The notes under the pieces: model-generated
Told to the model about the DNA's origin: nothing
What the model saw: only the letters and a program-made list of their open reading frames with translations
The model's database searches: none
Assembly: GCA_017442765.1 (NCBI GenBank)
Contig: JAFRZC010000254.1
Span: 1 to 11,058, forward strand
Source: Prevotella sp.
GTDB taxonomy: Bacteria > Bacteroidota > Bacteroidia > Bacteroidales > Bacteroidaceae
Length of the DNA stretch: 11,058 bases
Direction: 5' to 3'
Translations under genes and position numbers: made by a program
In this document: piece after piece, positions 6,807 to 11,058 of the stretch
How positions within the stretch are numbered: the first letter of the stretch is position 1
Layout of the letters: each line of letters begins with the position of its first letter

Positions 6807-6979
6807 GCGTAAGCGCACGAAATGAGGTTAGTGGGATTGGTGCCCGCAGGGAGGAAGATAGTCGATTGTAGCGAGGTTTTTGTAAAACGCTGTCAGACAA
6901 AGGGTTAACTCGGAACACTTTAGCCCCATAAATTTGGAGGATGGGGGTATTGCTTGCGAAAGATATATGTTTCACTTCT

Positions 6980-7039
6980 GAAAGCTAAGCTTTCGGGTGG
7001 TGAAAGCTTAGCTTTTGGAGTGCAAAAGACGGTCTTTTG
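6980..7039. repeat. Cluster of three odd-centred palindromes
   Basis: Three perfect palindromes with a single unpaired central base occur about every 21 bp: GAAAGCTAAGCTTTC (6980-6994), AAAGCTTAGCTTT (7003-7015) and CAAAAGACGGTCTTTTG (7023-7039). ATATATGTTTC flanks the cluster on both sides (6963-6973 and 7051-7061) and occurs once more at 7205-7215. The words GAAAGCTTA and TATGTTTCGCAT are shared exactly with the 43 bp array at 620-793 (668-676 and 675-686). Confidence 0.75.
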
Positions 7040-7070
7040 GAAGGTGAACCATATATGTTTCGCATTTGAA

Positions 7071-7114
7071 GGGAAGTGAAAGGGGAGTGAATGTGGAGTT
7101 AAAGGGGAGTTGAG
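7071..7114. repeat. Degenerate 11 bp tandem repeat, four units
   Basis: Units read GGGAAGTGAAA, GGGGAGTGAAT, GTGGAGTTAAA and GGGGAGTTGAG, in direct contact. The last unit runs into the hairpin at 7109-7135. Confidence 0.6.
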
Positions 7115-7151
7115 GGGACGATAGAGCCCCTCAACCCCCTAATTTAGGGGG
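7109..7151. repeat. Hairpin GTTGAGGGG/CCCCTCAAC joined to a 17 bp palindrome
   Basis: GTTGAGGGG (7109-7117) pairs with CCCCTCAAC (7127-7135) over a 9-base loop. The last C is shared with the perfect odd palindrome CCCCCTAATTTAGGGGG (7135-7151). The same palindrome with a different centre base, CCCCCTAAGTTAGGGGG, recurs at 7503-7519 at the end of the LamG gene. Confidence 0.7.
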
Positions 7152-7157
7152 CTAAAT

Positions 7158-7192
7158 GAAATGTTAAATCGGGAATGGCGTTTTAACATTTC
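7158..7192. repeat. Inverted repeat, 11 bp stem
   Basis: GAAATGTTAAA (7158-7168) pairs perfectly with TTTAACATTTC (7182-7192) over a 13-base loop. The repeat word GATATATGTTTC follows at 7204-7215. Confidence 0.65.
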
Positions 7193-7305
7193 CGACACTG
7201 AGAGATATATGTTTCGGCAATAAGATTAAGATTTTTTTACAATATTTCCTCTCGGCTTCCCAACGAATCCTTCCCCAGACCCACCAGCAGACGCACCAGC
7301 AGAGT

Positions 7306-7438
7306 CACCCAGCAGACCCACCCCCTGCCCCTCCCTAAAAAGGAGGGGAGCATATAGTTTTTCTAATCGAATAGCCGAAAAGAGAACATTCTGCTCTCCT
7401 CCTTTTTAGGGAGGGGCAGGGGGTGGGTCTGCTGGGTG
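7306..7438. repeat. Long inverted repeat with 47 bp arms (46/47 paired), 39 bp loop
   Basis: The left arm (7306-7352) and right arm (7392-7438) are reverse complements with one mismatch, near the inner end (C at 7347 on the left arm would need its partner 7397 to be C rather than T). Each arm contains a smaller internal palindrome (CTCCCT...AAAAAGGAGGGGAG). On the left the arm is preceded by about three copies of a 12-13 bp unit of the type GACNCACCAGCA (about 7278-7320), and the outermost copy lies in the arm. As RNA this would be a very stable stem. It lies 74 bp beyond the LamG stop codon on that gene's transcript, so it could act as an end-of-message structure; it has no transposase gene and may be a pair of inverted dispersed repeats. 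Confidence 0.9.
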
Positions 7439-7502
7439 GGTCTGCGGATGGCTCTGTGGTCTTTGCTCGGCTGCGCGAGAAGCTATCAGGGACGACCTCC
7501 CA

Positions 7503-7519
7503 CCCCCTAAGTTAGGGGG
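7503..7519. repeat. 17 bp palindrome spanning the LamG gene stop codon
   Basis: CCCCCTAAGTTAGGGGG is a perfect palindrome with one central base. On the minus strand its TAA is the stop codon of the LamG gene (7512-7514), and the preceding GCC CCT GCC CCC codons come from the same C-rich repeat. Confidence 0.85.
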
Positions 7520-10500
7520 CAGGGGCTATGGTTACTTTTTTGCCGTTGTGGATGTAGACACCTGCCTTCTTGGGCTTGTGCGGCAGCTTGAATCCTTGCA
7601 GCGAGTACCAGTTGTTGTCGTCGTCATCGCCAGCGTAGCCCTCGACGGTGGTAATGGCTGTTGCGTCGAGGTCGATCACGTATGGGTTTTCCAATGTGCC
7701 GTAGATGGCATCGCTGGCGAAGGAGAGGCTGGTGGCGGCGTACTCCTCGCCTTCGACGCTGACGCGTATCTCGACGCGGTTGTCGATGTCGTCGGCCGAC
7801 GAGCCGAGGATGGTGAGGAAGTAGTAACCATTGTCACATTCGGTGGCTCCGCGGCACTCTCCGTTGACAAAAGCACCGATCTCGGCATTTTCGATCAATG
7901 TGCCATCCATCTTGACCACGGCAATGATGTTCATGTTGTCGGGATAGAGGTGGTTGTCGACGGGGTTATAGTGCACGGTGCGCTGGCTTTCGTCAGCAGC
8001 TCTGAGGGCCATCGCCTTGTTGTGAGAGCCGAGGCTAGTGTTTGACGTGAACGGATAGTGGAAGGTCTTCACGCCGGGTGCCTTGGAGTTGTAGATATAG
8101 CCCATGCCAGGGATGATGCTCTGCAGGGTGCCTTCCCATCGGCCGTCGCCTCTGTAGGTGGCAAAGGCGGTTCGGGTCTTCACCACGTCGCCTGCCTCGG
8201 GATTGAGGTCGGCAAAGGCATCCTTCAGCGACATGACATTGGCGGAGAGCGGTCCTATCCAGTTCCAGCCAGAGTGTATGGTTGCCTCGGTATTTCTGAC
8301 GTTGATGAGCGAGCCCACCAGGTCGTAGTTCACCTTGGCAGATACCTGCACCTTATACATGTTTCCGGGGGTGATTTCTTTCAGGCTTCCGAGCACCGAA
8401 GCATCACTGGTCTTGACAGAGGCAATGGCATCGTGGCTCTTGATGTTCTGGAACTTCTTGCGGTCGGCTGTCGTCTTGGGCAGCACGTCGCTGATAGCGG
8501 TCGATGTGGGTTGCACGTAGATCGACATCCACGACCATCCGGCAGGCAGGGTGATGGTTTGCTGCAACAGGTCGCTCGTAGCAAATACCACCGGTGTGTC
8601 GTAAGATCCGTAGATGGCATCGGGCGCATAGCGGACGATGGTCGACGGCTCTTTGCCGGGCAGCGTCACGTTGACGATGGGGTAGGTGCTGCCTGTGGAA
8701 GCGTCGTACATTTTGAATGTCAGGTCGCGCACGCCGTCGCTGAGCTCTGTGGCCGATGCGCCGTAGACAATCATGTTGACGTAGAACGCATCGCGCGTGC
8801 TCACATATTCGGGCGATGCCACGCCACGGCAGACCCCCATGTCGTCGAATGCGGCAATCTTCGAGTCGGTGAACTCGCTGATTTTGTCATCGATGTAGAT
8901 TTGTCCGGTCATGAGCATGTTGCTCTCGTAGAGGTCGGGGTTGACGTTCCAGTCGGGTTCTTCGCCCATGACGGTGAGGTTGATCTGCATCACGCGGCGT
9001 ATGCCGAGGCGGTCGGTGAGGTAGACATATTCGGTGTAGCGGCCTACGGGTACGTCTGTGCCGATGGTGAACGTCACCGCAGCCATGTCGCCGTCGATGG
9101 TGCCCACGGGTTTGTCTACGGTGATCCACGATGGCAGTCCGCTGATTTCGTAGCTTTGCGGAGAGCCCGTGGTGTTGTAGATGATCTCCGTCCAATTGAT
9201 AACGTCGTTCCAGGGCTTCGAGATGTCGGTGTCGAACAGGGTGAATTCTCTCCATTTCACGGCGGCAAAGTCGGTGTGGAATGTCCACGACACGGTTTCA
9301 GAGTTGTTGCCGTGCTCGTCCTTGATATAGTTGACGGTAGCAACAAAGTCGTTGTTGTCCATCAGCGGCAGGGCGCTGTCGGGGAAGGAGAAATAGATCT
9401 CGTCGGCCGAAGCGGTGAAGTTGAATTGTGAATCGTCGAGCCTCATCTTCGTCGAGCCGGGCTTCAGCGCCGGAGCATTCACGCTCTGTTCAGCCGTTCC
9501 TTCCATCTTCAGCCGTGAGTCTTTCTCGCCGAAGTTAGCGGTCGAGAACTCGGTGACTACGGTGCCTTGCGACGTGCGGTGGATTTCTTCCATGGGGAAG
9601 TAGCCCACCAGTCCGGGATAGCCTGCCGTCATGCGTTCATACATGCGGTTGCCGATGAGCTTGCCGTCGAGCGCAGCGTTCCAGATGCGAATCTCGTCGA
9701 CGTCGCCCTTGAAGCGGTTGGTGCTGCCATAGGTCGGTGTCAGTTCACCGCCCACCATCAGGTAGCGCGAGCTGATGCCTGGAACAGCCGTTTCGGACAG
9801 CACCTTCACAGCCTCGCCGTCGACGTAGGCGATGGCACTCGTCCCGCGTCTGACGTTGAAGGCCAGATGGTGCCAGTTGCCGTCAAGATAGTATTTTTCG
9901 GTGAGCAGGATGTCGTTCTTGACAATGCGCTCTTCCGTCAGTTCGGAGACACCGTCCTGGAGCACCTTCTCGTGAGTAATGAGCTTCAGTCTCAGTTGAC
10001 CGTCATCGAAGCCGATAGCCGTTTCCTGCTCGGATGTTATGTGCTTATAAATGTACTGATATCGGTTCTCGTTATCGTCCCCGTTCCCGTTGTCGATAAG
10101 GATGGAGTCGGCCTTCTCGGTAGTCTTCACCGTGCCGTTCATCACCGAGAGCAAAGTTGCTTGTCCGGTATTGTCGGCGTCGTTACCGCGGAACCACATT
10201 TCGTAAGCATAGTTGTCTGTCTTGGCAGGGTTGAAGGTGGTAATGTCGATCTTCAGCGCACCGTCTTCTTCGCCTGAGAGTCGGGTCGCACGGTTCTCGT
10301 TGTTGATGTACCAGCTTTCCGATGGCATACGCATGTGGCGCGAGCGGGCGATGTCGGTAATCTGCGTGCCGTGACCTTCAGTCATGTCCCAGTAGCCCAC
10401 CAGTCCGGGCGTATAGGCAGCACGCGACATGGTGCGCGTCTCGTAGAGTTGCTTGGCCGTCACGTCAGAGTTCCATACCGATAGCTCTGCCACCATGCCC

Positions 10501-11058
10501 TGCATGCCGTCGCCGCCAATGCTCAGCTTGCCATGACCGTCCAGGTCCTTTGCCGGCATGTTCTGTCCGATGTAGTTGGGTTCTTTGTCCTCTGACGTGG
10601 CATAGAGCATGGTGATGCGGTTCTCCGGGTCGGTATCCGACTTGCGTTTGTAGTTCAGTGCCATGTACAACCATTTGTTGGCAGGCAGCTGCACGCCGGT
10701 GTCGTAGACATCGTCGTCGTCGCCTACGCGAGCCTGCAGCATACCGTCGTCGTGGGTGGAGAGCGACAGCAGGTTGTTGTCGGTGCCCAGACTGATGATG
10801 GTGCCGTCGCCCTGCCGGAAGAACCACATGTCGAAGGCGTAGTCGGTGTTCGTCAGGTTGTAGAGCGCATCGGTGCCTATGCGGTCGCCGTTCAGCTGCA
10901 CGGCAACATCGGGATATTTGCTTTCACCAAACACCACATTGTTCATGCCGCCCTCAATGCGGAAGTTGTCGCTCTTGCTCAGGGCGTTGCCGTTGAGCAC
11001 CTCGTTGAAGCGCAGGTGCATATTGTTGCGGTTGGTGTAGGTCAGCTGTCCGTTCTCC
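7512..11058 (-). CDS. Large multidomain LamG/beta-sandwich surface protein, 5' end outside window
   Basis: The frame is open to the window edge; 1181 residues are visible and the N-terminus is missing. Numbering from the internal Met at 11021: a LamG/concanavalin-like domain at about 40-215 ends in PGLVGYWDMTEG, and a second at about 262-490 ends in PGLVGYFPMEE. An Ig-like stretch covers about 520-685 (SWTFHTDF, then EISGLPSWITVDKPVGTI). Two copies of a domain with the pattern I-AF---G-CRG ... DAIYG-----P follow at about 701-813 and 1029-1117. Between them lie two GWxW modules (GWSW 829-832, GWNW 918-921). The C-terminus NNWYSLQGFKLPHKPKKAGVYIHNG is the Bacteroidales terminal motif often linked to type IX secretion sorting. 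The last residues APAP and the stop come from a repeat element. A cell-surface, glycan- or protein-binding role is inferred. Confidence 0.85.
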   Translation of the reverse strand, partial: ENGQLTYTNRNNMHLRFNEVLNGNALSKSDNFRIEGGMNNVVFGESKYPDVAVQLNGDRIGTDALYNLTNTDYAFDMWFFRQGDGTIISLGTDNNLLSLSTHDDGMLQARVGDDDDVYDTGVQLPANKWLYMALNYKRKSDTDPENRITMLYATSEDKEPNYIGQNMPAKDLDGHGKLSIGGDGMQGMVAELSVWNSDVTAKQLYETRTMSRAAYTPGLVGYWDMTEGHGTQITDIARSRHMRMPSESWYINNENRATRLSGEEDGALKIDITTFNPAKTDNYAYEMWFRGNDADNTGQATLLSVMNGTVKTTEKADSILIDNGNGDDNENRYQYIYKHITSEQETAIGFDDGQLRLKLITHEKVLQDGVSELTEERIVKNDILLTEKYYLDGNWHHLAFNVRRGTSAIAYVDGEAVKVLSETAVPGISSRYLMVGGELTPTYGSTNRFKGDVDEIRIWNAALDGKLIGNRMYERMTAGYPGLVGYFPMEEIHRTSQGTVVTEFSTANFGEKDSRLKMEGTAEQSVNAPALKPGSTKMRLDDSQFNFTASADEIYFSFPDSALPLMDNNDFVATVNYIKDEHGNNSETVSWTFHTDFAAVKWREFTLFDTDISKPWNDVINWTEIIYNTTGSPQSYEISGLPSWITVDKPVGTIDGDMAAVTFTIGTDVPVGRYTEYVYLTDRLGIRRVMQINLTVMGEEPDWNVNPDLYESNMLMTGQIYIDDKISEFTDSKIAAFDDMGVCRGVASPEYVSTRDAFYVNMIVYGASATELSDGVRDLTFKMYDASTGSTYPIVNVTLPGKEPSTIVRYAPDAIYGSYDTPVVFATSDLLQQTITLPAGWSWMSIYVQPTSTAISDVLPKTTADRKKFQNIKSHDAIASVKTSDASVLGSLKEITPGNMYKVQVSAKVNYDLVGSLINVRNTEATIHSGWNWIGPLSANVMSLKDAFADLNPEAGDVVKTRTAFATYRGDGRWEGTLQSIIPGMGYIYNSKAPGVKTFHYPFTSNTSLGSHNKAMALRAADESQRTVHYNPVDNHLYPDNMNIIAVVKMDGTLIENAEIGAFVNGECRGATECDNGYYFLTILGSSADDIDNRVEIRVSVEGEEYAATSLSFASDAIYGTLENPYVIDLDATAITTVEGYAGDDDDNNWYSLQGFKLPHKPKKAGVYIHNGKKVTIAPAP

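Larger units (their letters stand above)
6566..7511. other. Repeat-rich intergenic region, no convincing gene
   Basis: This gap of about 946 bp lies between the 3' end of the LamG gene and the 5' end of hemW, both minus strand. The hemW-proximal 150 bp is AT-rich promoter and leader DNA. From about 6768 on it holds hairpins, a palindrome cluster, an 11 bp tandem repeat and a long inverted repeat, each listed separately. The only longer open frame (6718-6975, minus, 85 codons) runs through an inverted repeat and resembles no protein I know, so it is not called. Confidence 0.75.

Noticed and set aside
6718..6975. Open frame of 85 codons on the minus strand between hemW and the LamG gene
   Set aside because: It crosses an inverted repeat, lacks any recognisable domain or start signal, and its composition looks like chance reading of repeat DNA.
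7392..7438. Right arm of the long inverted repeat as a simple intrinsic terminator
   Set aside because: The 47 bp stem with a 39 bp loop and no adjacent U-run does not fit a standard terminator, though an effect on message ends is possible.
7306..7438. Insertion sequence with terminal inverted repeats
   Set aside because: Only 39 bp lie between the arms and no transposase is present; at most it is a non-autonomous remnant.
8058..9431. 457-codon plus-strand frame opposite the LamG gene
   Set aside because: It is the antisense shadow of a clear LamG coding sequence; its Val/His/Gly/Asp-rich composition reflects the codons of the other strand.

Overview
The window looks like a chromosomal segment of a Bacteroidota bacterium, most likely order Bacteroidales and Prevotella-like. 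Supporting signs are the gene families present (a head-GIN-domain lipoprotein, LamG surface proteins with a YSLQGFKL...GVYIHNGKKV-type C-terminus), -7 promoter boxes of the TAnnTTTG type, GC-rich genes set in AT-rich intergenic DNA, and many short palindromic repeats between genes. No mobile element with its own genes, no tRNA or rRNA and no CRISPR-Cas locus was seen. The species assignment is inference.

Layout, left to right. Positions 1-477 (minus) hold the N-terminal part of an aldose 1-epimerase. A gap (478-819) carries a tandem array of about 43 bp units with palindromic cores. Next is a minus-strand pair that overlaps by 17 bp: serine O-acetyltransferase (cysE, upstream) and a THUMP-domain 23S rRNA-type methyltransferase with a long charged tail. 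Divergent from cysE, a plus-strand pair encodes a DUF2807 (head GIN) lipoprotein and a small two-helix membrane protein. That pair converges on, and overlaps by 116 bp, a minus-strand operon of hemW (radical SAM heme chaperone) and a FecCD-type ABC permease joined by an ATGA overlap. A gap of about 950 bp (6566-7511) is packed with repeats: several hairpins, an 11 bp tandem repeat, a 47 bp-arm inverted repeat and a second palindrome cluster. The rest (7512-11058, minus) is one very large LamG/beta-sandwich surface protein whose N-terminus lies outside the window.

The genes are mostly unrelated housekeeping and envelope functions: sugar mutarotation, cysteine synthesis, rRNA modification, heme trafficking with metal-chelate import, and cell-surface proteins. 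HemW followed by a FecCD permease is a plausible heme/iron or cobalamin pairing, but no ATPase or binding protein is present nearby.

The most interesting content is the repeat DNA. A C/G-rich palindromic element family appears between genes as a long hairpin, inside hemW as an apparent in-frame insertion of about 18 codons, and at the end of the LamG gene, where a related palindrome supplies the last residues and the stop codon. A second, AT-rich palindrome family forms the 43 bp array and shares exact words with the cluster near 7000. I found no convincing new multi-gene system.
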